Assembly (NCBI RefSeq): GCF_021354595.1
Contig: NZ_JADWYJ010000002.1
Span: 744,001-808,000 of the forward strand
Reading direction: 5' to 3'
Source: Maribellus sp. CM-23
GTDB taxonomy: Bacteria; Bacteroidota; Bacteroidia; Bacteroidales; Prolixibacteraceae
Length of the DNA: 64,000 nucleotides
The notes beneath the pieces were generated by a model. The model searched no databases, was not told where the DNA came from, and saw only the letters and a list, made by a program, of their open reading frames with translations. Shown piece by piece: positions 33,703 through 43,749 of this stretch. Numbering within the stretch: position 1 is the first letter of the stretch; every line of letters starts with the position of its first letter. The translations under genes and the position numbers were made by a program.

Positions 33703-36700
33703 ATGAAAAAAAAGAGGAAATGGGACAAGTTCCCCAACGCATGGGGTTCAAATTTTTTATTGAAAATGAAATTATTGACACTGCTTATTTGCCTGGCAAT
33801 GGCATCTGTTGCTGCCGATAGTTATTCGCAGCAAACCAAGTTCAATATAAATGCCAACAACATTACATTGAAGGATATCTTTCGACAAATAGAACGCGAA
33901 AGTGACTTTATTTTTGTGTACAGCGAGAATAACGTAGATCTTCAGCGTAAGGTAAATTCAACGTACAAAAATGAATCGCTGAACAAAATTCTGGATGAGA
34001 TTTTTGCAGGCACCAACAATTACTACGAAGTACACGACCGGCAAATAGTGATTCTTTCCAAACCGGCTGACGCAACCATTCCGACAAAATTGAGGCAAGA
34101 CGCACATACCGTGAAAGGTACGGTTACCGATCAATCGGGGCTGCCCATCCCCGGTGTTAACATTTGGATAAAAGGCACCAACCTGGGGACAATTACCGAT
34201 GTAAACGGAAAATATGAAATAAAAGGCCGTTTACTTCCCGAAACCTTCCTCGAGTTTTCATTCATTGGCTTAAAAACTCAAAAGATACAGGTTGGCAGCA
34301 GAGAAATCATCGACGTAAAAATGGAAACAGAAGAGATTTCGATTGCCGACATTACCGTAAAAGGAGCTTATGGTACGGTGCAAAAGAAATCGGATATGGT
34401 AGGCTCTGCTTACCAGGTAAATGCGGAACAAATTAAATCGAGACCAGCAACCCGTGTAGACCTCTTACTGGATGGGATTGTTCCCGGCCTAAAGATCGAA
34501 CCAAATACCGACTCTCCGGCAACCACCCGTACCCGCTACAATACCCGTATCAGGGGAGCAGCATCTTTGTCGGCCTCCAACGAACCCTTGTGGATTATTG
34601 ATGGCACCCCCATTTATACAGGTGGCAAAACCAACCTGGTTGCGGGCGTACAAACATCCGTGTCTCCCCTGGCAGGAATAAATCCGGAAGACATTGAATC
34701 CATTACAGTACTAAAAGATGCGTCCGCCACTTCTATTTACGGGGCCAACGGGGCCAACGGGGTAATCCTTGTTACCACCAAGAAGGGTGTAAAAGACCTT
34801 CCTCCGCAGTTAACTGTCAACGCCCGCTATGGTATCTCCAGAATTGATGAATCTTCCAAAGTAAAAACACTGAATGGCAGCCAGTACCTGGAACTGGCAA
34901 AAGTTGCCTACCAGAATGCTGGGTTGGATATGAAGTATTTTCCATTTCAGGACAGCGACATGAACCAGTACAGTTCAACCTCGACCGACTGGAACGATGT
35001 TTTCTTTGAATTGGGACAGAATAGGCTACTGAACCTCACATTACAGGGGGGAAGCAATAAGTCAACCTTTTATATTTCGGGAGGCTACTACAATGAACAG
35101 CAAACGATAAAGGGCAACAAAACCGACCGGTACTCTTTCCGTACCAACAACGAAATATATGTAACGGATAAACTTTCCACTTCATTCATTTTATCCGCAA
35201 CATACACTGTCGACGATATTTTTAACATGGGCCGGGATTATTATGAATTTCTTCCGATCTACACCCCCTACAATCAGGATGGCACTTATCGGCTTTACAA
35301 TAAAATCGTTGACGGTAAAACTGCTAACGACGAACCGAATTGGACCTCTAAAAAATTCTTTAACAGTGTAGCGGAACGAGAGCAGAACGATTACCGACAG
35401 AGGGCTTTTATGTCGAACGCAAACTTTATCCTGACCTATCAGGTATTGGAGGGACTGAAACTTACTTCGCAATTGGGAATGGACTACCAAAGTCGTTTCG
35501 AGGATATTTACAAGGCACGCAGCAACTGGTCGGGGATGAATTCGGATGGCACACCCATTGGCATTGCCTACCGCTCGCACATGAATACCCTGTTTATTAC
35601 CAACATCAATCGTTTCAATTATTTGAAAACATTTGGTAAGCACACGGTTTCTTCATTGCTGGGGATGGAAATCAATTCAAGAAAATACCGTTCCACCAGC
35701 TCTTATGGCACGGGTTTTATAAACGACCACATAAAAGAGGTCTCTTATGCGATAGATCGGCAGGGTTCCAGTAGCGCCGATGTTGACCGGGCGATGTCTT
35801 TCTTCGGGCAGCTTACCTACTCATTCGACAAACGTCATTTCCTGAATTTTAATGCACGCGCTGATGGTAACTCCTCTTTTGGGAAAGATGTACGCTGGGG
35901 CAAATTTTACTCGCTGGGGTATTCATGGAACATCCATAACGAACAGTTCTTTAAAAGCGAGATCATCGACCTTCTGAAGCTGAAAGCAAGTTACGGTACA
36001 AACGGAAATTCACGCCTGGGAAGTCAGGAAGCCCTTGGTATTTATTCTTACGGCGATTCGTATAATTATTACAACGAACAGGGAACGGTTATGACAAGAA
36101 CACCGCAACCTACTTTAAGCTGGGAAACAACCTACATGGCAAATATCGGATTCAGAATACGGCTATTTGACTTTGTGGACATTGATGCAGAATGGTACAA
36201 CAACAAAACCACCAATCTTTTAAGCAAGATGGATGTATCCCGGACGACCGGAAGCACCAGCATTACCCGTAATATCGGTGAAATCAGAAACAGGGGTTAC
36301 GAAGCGACTCTTTCCTTTGATTGGATAAAGAATACAGATCTGTACTGGAGTACAAATATTAATCTTTCGCATAACAAAAATATCCTGCTCAAATTATATG
36401 ACGGGATCGTAAAAACAGTTAATGAGAAGCTTTGGAAAGAAGGCGAAGGTATTGACACCTATTACCTGGTACGCTGGGCAGGCGTTGATCCGCGCGACGG
36501 AGCGCCACTCTGGTACGATAAAGACGGGAATATTACCCGAACCTACAGTTACGACAACCGGGTAACCGGTAAATCATCCACACCCGATTTAACCGGTGGT
36601 TTTACCAATACCTTGGGCTACAAAAATTTCACGCTGTCAATGTTATTCAATTTCGAAATAGGCGGCTACGCATTTAGTTCCTATGCCCGTAACGTAGTTT

Positions 36701-37065
36701 CTGACGGGCTAAACATCATGTCGCAAAATCAATCGGTTAACCAGATGGATTATTGGAAGGAACCGGGAGACATGGCGCTCAATCCCAAACCCATTTGGGG
36801 TGTTTCTACAAAATCCGCCATGAACTCAACCCGTTTCCTATACGAAAAAACCAACCTGCGGCTGCAAAACATCGCTCTTACCTATGATATGCCCAAACAC
36901 TACCTGGAAAGAATAGGAATAGAAAGGGCCAGCATAAGTTTAATCGGCGACAACCTGGGAATCTGGACCCGCCACGACAGCAAAACCAGAAACTCGTACC
37001 GCCAGTTAATGCGTGGTTTCCCGCTCGAAGAAATGTATTCGGTAAACCTGAACCTGACGTTTTAA
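33703..37065 (+). CDS. SusC/RagA-type TonB-dependent transporter with STN signalling domain
   Basis: This protein of 1120 residues is an outer-membrane TonB-dependent transporter. Order: signal sequence (hydrophobic core about 22-35, ending DSYSQ), STN domain (about 45-125) that contacts FecR, a carboxypeptidase-D-like regulatory domain (about 138-225, starting VKGTVTDQSG), the TonB plug with the DIESITVLKDASATSIYGA motif, and a 22-strand barrel with a terminal NLNLTF strand. The STN domain links transport to the upstream sigma/FecR pair. A SusD-like lipoprotein gene follows after 60 bases. The downstream protease suggests that this pair imports peptides rather than glycans, as known for RagAB; the cargo is inference. 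Confidence 0.95.
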   Translation: MKKKRKWDKFPNAWGSNFLLKMKLLTLLICLAMASVAADSYSQQTKFNINANNITLKDIFRQIERESDFIFVYSENNVDLQRKVNSTYKNESLNKILDEIFAGTNNYYEVHDRQIVILSKPADATIPTKLRQDAHTVKGTVTDQSGLPIPGVNIWIKGTNLGTITDVNGKYEIKGRLLPETFLEFSFIGLKTQKIQVGSREIIDVKMETEEISIADITVKGAYGTVQKKSDMVGSAYQVNAEQIKSRPATRVDLLLDGIVPGLKIEPNTDSPATTRTRYNTRIRGAASLSASNEPLWIIDGTPIYTGGKTNLVAGVQTSVSPLAGINPEDIESITVLKDASATSIYGANGANGVILVTTKKGVKDLPPQLTVNARYGISRIDESSKVKTLNGSQYLELAKVAYQNAGLDMKYFPFQDSDMNQYSSTSTDWNDVFFELGQNRLLNLTLQGGSNKSTFYISGGYYNEQQTIKGNKTDRYSFRTNNEIYVTDKLSTSFILSATYTVDDIFNMGRDYYEFLPIYTPYNQDGTYRLYNKIVDGKTANDEPNWTSKKFFNSVAEREQNDYRQRAFMSNANFILTYQVLEGLKLTSQLGMDYQSRFEDIYKARSNWSGMNSDGTPIGIAYRSHMNTLFITNINRFNYLKTFGKHTVSSLLGMEINSRKYRSTSSYGTGFINDHIKEVSYAIDRQGSSSADVDRAMSFFGQLTYSFDKRHFLNFNARADGNSSFGKDVRWGKFYSLGYSWNIHNEQFFKSEIIDLLKLKASYGTNGNSRLGSQEALGIYSYGDSYNYYNEQGTVMTRTPQPTLSWETTYMANIGFRIRLFDFVDIDAEWYNNKTTNLLSKMDVSRTTGSTSITRNIGEIRNRGYEATLSFDWIKNTDLYWSTNINLSHNKNILLKLYDGIVKTVNEKLWKEGEGIDTYYLVRWAGVDPRDGAPLWYDKDGNITRTYSYDNRVTGKSSTPDLTGGFTNTLGYKNFTLSMLFNFEIGGYAFSSYARNVVSDGLNIMSQNQSVNQMDYWKEPGDMALNPKPIWGVSTKSAMNSTRFLYEKTNLRLQNIALTYDMPKHYLERIGIERASISLIGDNLGIWTRHDSKTRNSYRQLMRGFPLEEMYSVNLNLTF

Positions 37066-37125
37066 AAGAAACAAGCCAGCAACATCAGAAGGATTTCCAA
37101 TGATGTTCGAAAAAAATAGATACAT

Positions 37126-38541
37126 ATGAAAAACAAAATAATAAAATACATCAGCATCGCATTTATTGCAGCAAGTATAAATGCCTGCGATTTTCTGGAG
37201 GTTGACCCCATTGGCCAAACCACCATCCCTGTTCTGTTTTCGGATGTAGAAGGCATACGTGCAGCACTGCCCGGAACTTATGCTTTGTATTACAGTTATT
37301 ACAGTTCCGATTTTCTGAAATACCCCGAAGTGGCAGGAAACATGCTTCACCTTAGCTCAGTTTCCGAAAGCGGCGATATGATTAAGCAGTACAATTTTAC
37401 TTCGGCTCCCGGCGACGAAACCGAGGCTGTTGGATATATCTGGCGATACATATTCGAAGCATTGGCAAATACAAATAACATTATTGAGTACCAGCCAGCT
37501 CTGGTAAAGAATTTTCCGGCCCAGGAAACTGAATTGAACCGGATTATGGCCGAAGCCCTGTTTTTAAGGGCACTTGGACATTTTGATCTGTGCCGGGTTT
37601 ATGCACAACCGTACAACTACACCGACGATGCCACACACGTGGGCATCCCGATCGTGTTAAAAACACCGGGAGCCGATACCAACCTCCCGCGAAAAACCGT
37701 GAAGGAAGTGTACGAACAGATTATCAAAGACCTTGAAAGCTCGTTGCAATATTTCGAGGGAACCTCGCCCCGCGAAGATTACTACGCTTCACCCGATGCA
37801 GTTTACGGACTACTGTCGAGGGTTTATCTTTACATGGAAAACTGGGACAAGGCAATTGAATTCTCGTCGAAGGTAATCGATAAACTCCCTCTTTCTTTGG
37901 GCAACGATTACCTGAAAATGTACAACGAGCTGGAGCCCGGCGTCGAGAATATTTTTAGACTAAACGGCACATTGAGAAGTTCGTCCCTGGCAACATTTTA
38001 TGCCCCGGTTTCACCTCTTGCCATACCTGCGGATACATTGATAAGCCTGTTTCAGAATCAGAATGATATTCGTTTGCAACTATTAACGAAAGAAAACAAC
38101 TCGCCGGTTTGCAAAAAATATTACATAACTGCCGATGTATCGGAAGAAAACAAGCATTACGATCCCTTTGTGCTGCGTGGCTCTGAAATGTACCTGAACC
38201 GCGCGGAAGCCTACCTTCATAAAAATAAGTTAGACGAAGCAGCAGCTGATGTAAAAACAATAATTGCCCGTGGCCTGCAAGTGGACGTTACTGAAATTAC
38301 GCTGGACGAAACATACGACCAGCTGGTCAAAACGATTGAAAACGAGCGCACCAAAGAACTTTGCTTTGAAGGGCATCAGTTTTTTGATATCACCCGCCGG
38401 AAGCAGGACCTGATCCGATCAGCCAACACAAATTCGTCGGTTAAACAGATACAATATCCAAGTGATTTCTTTGTATTGCCCATTCCGCAAAAAGAAATGG
38501 ACACGAACCCGTCAATGGAACAAAACCCGTCTTACAATTAA
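37126..38541 (+). CDS. SusD/RagB-type surface lipoprotein
   Basis: This lipoprotein of 471 residues has its lipidated Cys at position 21 (INAC). It has the SusD/RagB layout with tetratricopeptide-like helices. Landmarks are AEALFLRALGHFDLCRVYAQPY (first half, split between two helices), SRVYLYMENWDKAIEFSSKVI and the C-terminal KELCFEGHQFFDITRR and PIPQKEMDTNPSMEQNP segments. It should cap the SusC barrel at the cell surface and capture the ligand. At 471 residues it is at the short end of the family, closer in size to RagB than to glycan-type SusD proteins, which fits a peptide substrate. It is followed by a small lipoprotein gene after 9 bases. Confidence 0.95.
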   Translation: MKNKIIKYISIAFIAASINACDFLEVDPIGQTTIPVLFSDVEGIRAALPGTYALYYSYYSSDFLKYPEVAGNMLHLSSVSESGDMIKQYNFTSAPGDETEAVGYIWRYIFEALANTNNIIEYQPALVKNFPAQETELNRIMAEALFLRALGHFDLCRVYAQPYNYTDDATHVGIPIVLKTPGADTNLPRKTVKEVYEQIIKDLESSLQYFEGTSPREDYYASPDAVYGLLSRVYLYMENWDKAIEFSSKVIDKLPLSLGNDYLKMYNELEPGVENIFRLNGTLRSSSLATFYAPVSPLAIPADTLISLFQNQNDIRLQLLTKENNSPVCKKYYITADVSEENKHYDPFVLRGSEMYLNRAEAYLHKNKLDEAAADVKTIIARGLQVDVTEITLDETYDQLVKTIENERTKELCFEGHQFFDITRRKQDLIRSANTNSSVKQIQYPSDFFVLPIPQKEMDTNPSMEQNPSYN

Positions 38542-38550
38542 AACATCGTT

Positions 38551-39012
38551 ATGAAAACATCAAAATATATCTTCTTATTCCTGTTGATTTCAGTACTTTG
38601 CTCGTGTGGAAAAGATGAATTTAAACCGTATGATCAGGCTTTCATTCACATTATGAAAGACGAGATTTCCACAACAACAGTTTCGTCAAAAGCCAATTAC
38701 GTTGCCGAGTACAAAATCTTTTTAAGTTCCAAGCCACTAACAGAGAAGCTAACGGTTACTTACTCCATTTCAACCGGCGAAGGCTTGCAGCAAGGAGTGG
38801 ATTATGAACTGGTCAATACATCCGGCGAGTTAACTTTTTTACCCGGAATTTACGATATGCCGGTGCGCATCCGATGGAAATCACATGTGCTGGATCCACA
38901 AAAAGACAATTCGCTGACCATTCGCATCGAAAGCAACAGCCTGGGACTAACAATGGGACTGCCTGGAAAAGATGAAAACCAACGCGCATTTACCATCACT
39001 AAAATCAACTAA
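38551..39012 (+). CDS. Small surface lipoprotein, Calx-beta-like
   Basis: This lipoprotein of 153 residues has its lipidated Cys at position 19 (LCSC). The mature part is a single beta-sandwich with the phrase QGVDYELVNTSGELTFLPG, typical of Calx-beta-like modules. Small lipoproteins of this sort often accompany SusCD pairs and may act as auxiliary binding proteins. It is encoded between SusD and the M16 protease in the same operon; its 3' end overlaps a longer but unlikely frame of the protease gene. Confidence 0.78.
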   Translation: MKTSKYIFLFLLISVLCSCGKDEFKPYDQAFIHIMKDEISTTTVSSKANYVAEYKIFLSSKPLTEKLTVTYSISTGEGLQQGVDYELVNTSGELTFLPGIYDMPVRIRWKSHVLDPQKDNSLTIRIESNSLGLTMGLPGKDENQRAFTITKIN

Positions 39013-39088
39013 CTCAGAAACAGAACAAACGACCAACACAATAAGGCATGCAGCACCCAATGCTGCAGAATGCATACAACATTACCCA

Positions 39089-41920
39089 ATGAGAAATTTT
39101 ATTTTATTATTCATAATACTACTTGTTTCCAGCGTTTTTTCATCCGCCCAAGAATTAAAGCCTCCGAAAAAACTTGTTAAGGGAACACTCGACAATGGCC
39201 TTACCTACTACATTTACCCCAATAAAAAGCCTGAAGGCGAAGCTGTTTACCGGCTTTTTATAAAGTCAGGGTCGTTGTTCGAAAAAGAAGAACAACGCGG
39301 ACTGGCTCATTTCCTGGAACACATGGCATTTAACGGAACCCGGCATTTCACGGGAAATTCGCTCACGGCATTTCTGGAATCAAAAGGTGCAAAATTTGGC
39401 GCCGATTTAAATGCCCACACGTCCATGAACGAAACTGTTTACAAACTTCAGCTTCCCTCCACCGATCCGGCTTTTGTTGACAGTACGATCATGATTCTGG
39501 CCGACTGGGCCGGAGGACTTTTGCTCGACAGTACCGAAGTGGAAGATGAACGGGGGGTTATACTTTCGGAATGGTTGCTAAAAGTGGGGCCAAAGTACGA
39601 GGCACAAAACGCTTTTCTGCTGGAGTTATTAAACAATTCGCGTTACAGCCGGAGGCTGACCATTGGCGATACGGCAGTGATCAAAAACTTTCCGCTGGAA
39701 GATTTGCAGGCTTACTACCAAAAATGGTACGACCCGTCGATAATGGCAGTGGCAGTAGCCGGCGATGTAGATGTGGCGAAGGTCAAAAAGTCGATCAAAA
39801 AATACTTCTCACACATGCCATCATCCTTAAATGGCGTGTTACCCAAACATCCTATTTCAGATTATGACAAGGTAGAAGTAAAAACCATCAGCCACGAATC
39901 GCTGGACGGTGTTGAACTAAATGTGATACAGTTGCTCGAACAACCTGTTGCTGTCATCACCGAAAAAGAATATCCGGCTTACTTGCAACGCACCTTGCTA
40001 AACCAGCTCATAAAAGCACGGTTTGCCGAACGCTCTTTTTCAAACCCTGCTTACAAGGATGCAAGTTATTCATACAGCAGCTTTTTAAATACCAAAGGAG
40101 CCTTGCTGGGTAGCGTAGAACTAACGCCGACAAAAATTAAAGCAGGTATCATCGATTTTGCCAGCGCATCAGAGCAAATGTTTCGCTACGGTTTTACCTC
40201 GGGCGAAATCAAGAAAGCAAAAACCATATACATTAACGGACTGAAACGCAAGGCGGAATCAAAAAAACCGAGCCTGTCCTCTGCATTAGTAAATGAAGTT
40301 TACAGTGAATTTTATGTAGGCAACAAAATTGTTTCAGCAAAAGACGAGTATAAGTTAGCCCTCAAATACATCGATGCCATCGACTCTCTGAAATTATGTA
40401 ATCAGCTTCAGCATTTGCATACCCCTCACAAAACACATTACCTGATAACCACCTTTGACAAGGCAAAAGATGAAATTCCATCAGAAACTGCTTTGATCTC
40501 TATTTTTGACAGCATCAGAACGAGCAACATTCAGCCTTATCAATATGCGGTAGAAATGCCGGAAAGTCTGCTGCAAAAAGAACCGATAGCCGGAAAAGTT
40601 GTGAAGACAAAACACCTGGAAGAAATTGATGCCGATCAGCTAACCTTGTCAAATGGGGCAGTTGTTACGTTCAAATCTTCTTCTTTATCTCCTGATGATA
40701 TTTTGCTTAGCGCCTTTAGAAAAGGTGGATTGTATGCGCTCGACAGCGTTGATTACGTTTCCGGATTATATACCGGTTCCATAGTTGGATTAAGCGGCGC
40801 CGGCGATTTTTCGCGTCAGGAGTTGAGCCGCTACCTTGCAGGCAGCTCTGTTTCTTCGCGTTTTATCATTGAGAAATCGAGGGTAGGTATCGGTGCCAAA
40901 TCCAATATCGAAGATTTGGAACTGCTGTTTCAATTGCTATACCTGAAATGGACCTCGCCCCGCGTTGACACAGCCATTTTTGAGCAAACAAAAAGTAAGG
41001 CCATAGAAACTTACCAAACCCGGAATGAAACTCCGACTACCCGTTTCTATGAAGATTTCAGCCTTTTGCTAAATGGCGATAACTACACAACGCGAACAGT
41101 TACTGACACCAGATTAGAAAAGGAACTCCAGTTAAACCGGATATTGCCTCTTTTTCAATCACATTACAATTCTGCCCAAGGTTTTCATTTTGTATTTGTC
41201 GGCGATTGTTCGTTAAAAGAAATAAAACCCTATATCGAAAAATACATAGGGAGCTTGCCGGGCAATACGCCGGAAAACAATACCTATCAATATACTTATT
41301 CGGAAACAGTTACGAATGATACCTCTTTGATCCAAAATGTTGGAGACAATGCGAAATCCACCGTTTCGCTTATGTTTCAATCGAATAAAAAGATTACCGA
41401 CTACAACCATACCCAACTCCTCAACGACATGACAGAAGAGATTGTCCGCGCCCGTTTACTGGAAGTTTTACGCGAAAAAATGGGAATGATCTACAGCGTT
41501 GGAGTACAAATGAGCCAAACCAAACACCCTTCTGATTTACGCAGAACAAGCATTCGCTTTTCATGTAAGCCGGAAGACGTGGATACTTTGATAGCCACCA
41601 CAATGGAACAATTAAAGCTGCTGGCGCAGAATCCTGAAAATCTTGGATTGAAGTTAGCCGATGTAAAACAAAACCAACTAAAAGACTGGCAGCTTGATAA
41701 ACAGCGCATTACTTATTGGTCAGGCGGTATCCGAAACAAGTTATTTAACAACGAAAACAGCTGGGAGTATTTAACTGGGTTCGACCGGATTATTGAACAA
41801 ATAACGGTGGAATCAATCAGTGAGAACATACAACGCGAACTGTTGCAAGTTCCCATGGTAAAAGCGGTTTTAAACCCCGCCCCTGCTCCGGATAACAACG
41901 AAATACAATCAATTAATTAA
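39089..41920 (+). CDS. Secreted M16-family zinc metalloprotease
   Basis: This protein of 943 residues from the ATG at 39089 has a clear signal peptide (about 1-20, ending SSAQ). An in-frame ATG at 38972 lies inside the previous gene and would put a hydrophilic stretch before the signal, so it is rejected. The first M16 repeat carries the inverted zinc motif HFLEH (74-78) and a Glu at about 154 (VEDERG) at the spacing expected for the third ligand. The second half is an inactive M16 repeat. The full-length layout is that of pitrilysin-like proteases with both halves in one chain. Being in a SusCD operon, it probably degrades peptides taken up by, or prepared for, the transporter. Confidence 0.93.
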   Translation: MRNFILLFIILLVSSVFSSAQELKPPKKLVKGTLDNGLTYYIYPNKKPEGEAVYRLFIKSGSLFEKEEQRGLAHFLEHMAFNGTRHFTGNSLTAFLESKGAKFGADLNAHTSMNETVYKLQLPSTDPAFVDSTIMILADWAGGLLLDSTEVEDERGVILSEWLLKVGPKYEAQNAFLLELLNNSRYSRRLTIGDTAVIKNFPLEDLQAYYQKWYDPSIMAVAVAGDVDVAKVKKSIKKYFSHMPSSLNGVLPKHPISDYDKVEVKTISHESLDGVELNVIQLLEQPVAVITEKEYPAYLQRTLLNQLIKARFAERSFSNPAYKDASYSYSSFLNTKGALLGSVELTPTKIKAGIIDFASASEQMFRYGFTSGEIKKAKTIYINGLKRKAESKKPSLSSALVNEVYSEFYVGNKIVSAKDEYKLALKYIDAIDSLKLCNQLQHLHTPHKTHYLITTFDKAKDEIPSETALISIFDSIRTSNIQPYQYAVEMPESLLQKEPIAGKVVKTKHLEEIDADQLTLSNGAVVTFKSSSLSPDDILLSAFRKGGLYALDSVDYVSGLYTGSIVGLSGAGDFSRQELSRYLAGSSVSSRFIIEKSRVGIGAKSNIEDLELLFQLLYLKWTSPRVDTAIFEQTKSKAIETYQTRNETPTTRFYEDFSLLLNGDNYTTRTVTDTRLEKELQLNRILPLFQSHYNSAQGFHFVFVGDCSLKEIKPYIEKYIGSLPGNTPENNTYQYTYSETVTNDTSLIQNVGDNAKSTVSLMFQSNKKITDYNHTQLLNDMTEEIVRARLLEVLREKMGMIYSVGVQMSQTKHPSDLRRTSIRFSCKPEDVDTLIATTMEQLKLLAQNPENLGLKLADVKQNQLKDWQLDKQRITYWSGGIRNKLFNNENSWEYLTGFDRIIEQITVESISENIQRELLQVPMVKAVLNPAPAPDNNEIQSIN

Positions 41921-41951
41921 ATAGAATTATTAACTATAAAACACGAAGAAA

Positions 41952-43451
41952 ATGAAAAAACAAATCTTCAATTTATTTTATGCTTTGGCCTTGCTTGCCA
42001 TTGTAACGGCCTGTAGCGACGATGATGATCCGATAGAATTACCGGTTTACGGAGACGCGACAATGACCAGTTTTGGCTTTTATGTAGAAGACAACGAAGG
42101 AGTTGTTCTCAAAGATTATGTTGCTGAAGGTATCTCAGGAGATTTTACGGTATCAGTACCTGATTACGTTGACAAGACCGCACTTGTTGCCCGTTTTGTG
42201 GTTTCTGAAAATGACACAGTGTATGTAAACAATGTACAACAGGAAAGCGGTGTAACAGCCAATGACTTTTCTGCTCCGCTTGATTACATTGTATCGGAAG
42301 GGACCAACAACACCAAATACACTGTAACTGTTGCCAATCTTCCGGCTGCTGTTTGGAGTCTGGCAGCAAGCGACACCACCGACTTAAGAGAATTCTTTAT
42401 GCGGGTAAATCCAGTAACCAATGTTCCGTACCTGGCTTATGCACTTGATATGGATGATTCGGCCGATGAAAAGGTAGGTGTATTTAAATTGGATGGAAAT
42501 ACTCTGGTTAATGTTGGAGCAAAAACAGTTTCAGCGGGAAGAGCCTCTTATCCAAGAATTGCATTTGATGCAGAAGGAGCACCGTTTATCTCTTTTGCCG
42601 ATTACACGAACGACGATCCTTACAATCCAGGCAGCACAACTTACTCGGCATCGGTTATGAATTACAACGGTTCTTCCTGGTCGTATGTAGGTAGTAAGGG
42701 TGTTACCGATGTACGTATCACATATAATGATATTGTATTGAAAAACGATGGTAACCCGATGTTATTTTGCTACAACAATGCAGCAGGAACACTTGCCAGA
42801 AGAGAATTGAACATTTCTGACTTTACCGGAAACAGCTGGGCCTCCAACCTTACCATTCCAGGCAGAGCATCCACTCAATATGCATACCACACAACTGCAA
42901 AAAATGTTGACGGCGTTATTTACCTGGGTGTTTACAATGCCAACGAAGGTACATTCTCGGCCTATAAAAATACAGACGGCAGCTGGACTACCATTGTTGA
43001 ATCATATTTACAGGAAGGCGCAACAACTGGAAACCTGCGTGATTTTGATATGGATGTTGACCGCGACGGTAATGTATTCGTTTGTGTTGCCGATGACGAG
43101 GCAGGTGCCGATATTTACCGGCCAAAAGTATTAAAATACGATGCTACAGCTGAAACATGGAGCAAAGTGGGAACGCCCATCGCAATCGACTTCTCTACCA
43201 CCAGAGAGTTTAGCCTGGCTGTATCACCGGTTGGAACTCCATTCCTGATGTATCGCGACGATAGCATGTTCCCGGTAGTTGTTTCGTTTGATGAAGACAC
43301 GCAGGATTGGACAACACCTACCCAACTCAACGCTGTTGAAGCCGAAAATCTATACATGGATTTTGCACCGAACGGAATTGCTTATGCAGCATTCACAACT
43401 TCGGCCACTGGCGAAACCATGTTATTTAAATACGATATTCCTACCGAATAA
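41952..43451 (+). CDS. Surface lipoprotein with N-terminal Ig-like domain and propeller-like repeats
   Basis: This lipoprotein of 499 residues has its lipidated Cys at position 21 (TACSDDDD). An N-terminal beta-sandwich (about 30-135) shows the pattern of Bacteroidota Ig-like surface domains, with TALVARFVVS and a terminal TKYTVTVAN. The rest has about six repeats of short strands with Trp, Gly and Asp-rich turns such as YNGSSWSYVGSKG and YDATAETWSKVG, suggesting a beta-propeller. This could be a surface binding protein for the ligand of the locus. It is the last gene before a strong terminator. No specific ligand can be named. Confidence 0.75.
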   Translation: MKKQIFNLFYALALLAIVTACSDDDDPIELPVYGDATMTSFGFYVEDNEGVVLKDYVAEGISGDFTVSVPDYVDKTALVARFVVSENDTVYVNNVQQESGVTANDFSAPLDYIVSEGTNNTKYTVTVANLPAAVWSLAASDTTDLREFFMRVNPVTNVPYLAYALDMDDSADEKVGVFKLDGNTLVNVGAKTVSAGRASYPRIAFDAEGAPFISFADYTNDDPYNPGSTTYSASVMNYNGSSWSYVGSKGVTDVRITYNDIVLKNDGNPMLFCYNNAAGTLARRELNISDFTGNSWASNLTIPGRASTQYAYHTTAKNVDGVIYLGVYNANEGTFSAYKNTDGSWTTIVESYLQEGATTGNLRDFDMDVDRDGNVFVCVADDEAGADIYRPKVLKYDATAETWSKVGTPIAIDFSTTREFSLAVSPVGTPFLMYRDDSMFPVVVSFDEDTQDWTTPTQLNAVEAENLYMDFAPNGIAYAAFTTSATGETMLFKYDIPTE

Positions 43452-43469
43452 CAAACTGTACTAAGCAGT

Positions 43470-43507
43470 AAAGAGGATGCCCGTACTTCAATGGCATCCT
43501 CTTTTTG
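43470..43507 (+). terminator. Strong Rho-independent terminator ending SusCD/protease operon
   Basis: AAAGAGGATGCC and GGCATCCTCTTT form a perfect 12-base-pair stem around an 11-base loop, followed by a short T-run. It lies 19 bases after the lipoprotein stop codon and closes the plus-strand operon. Confidence 0.88.
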
Positions 43508-43749
43508 TTTTCTGAGTTCACATAGTCTTTGTTAAAGCACCTGTCTTTATACGGGTCATCTCGCCAGCGCGAAGCAACGTATTCCATATTTTTATCGGGA
43601 AAAAAACATCAGAATGCAAAGCAATTTTGAAGGTCTCCCGAAAGGTCAGAAATACCTGTCGTTTAACAAAATGACAAGTTCCATGTTATATTCAAGTACC
43701 ATAATAAACACATAACTGAAGTACAACACTCTAAATTAGTTACATTCAA

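Noticed and set aside
38972..39088. Longer N-terminus for the M16 protease
   Set aside because: It would overlap the preceding lipoprotein gene and place 39 hydrophilic residues before a clear signal peptide; the ATG at 39089 is preferred.
43550..43580. Short stretch resembling a degenerate Bacteroidota intergenic repeat (GGTCATCTCGCCAGCGCGAA)
   Set aside because: Only one copy is visible in the window and it forms no convincing hairpin, so no repeat can be supported.
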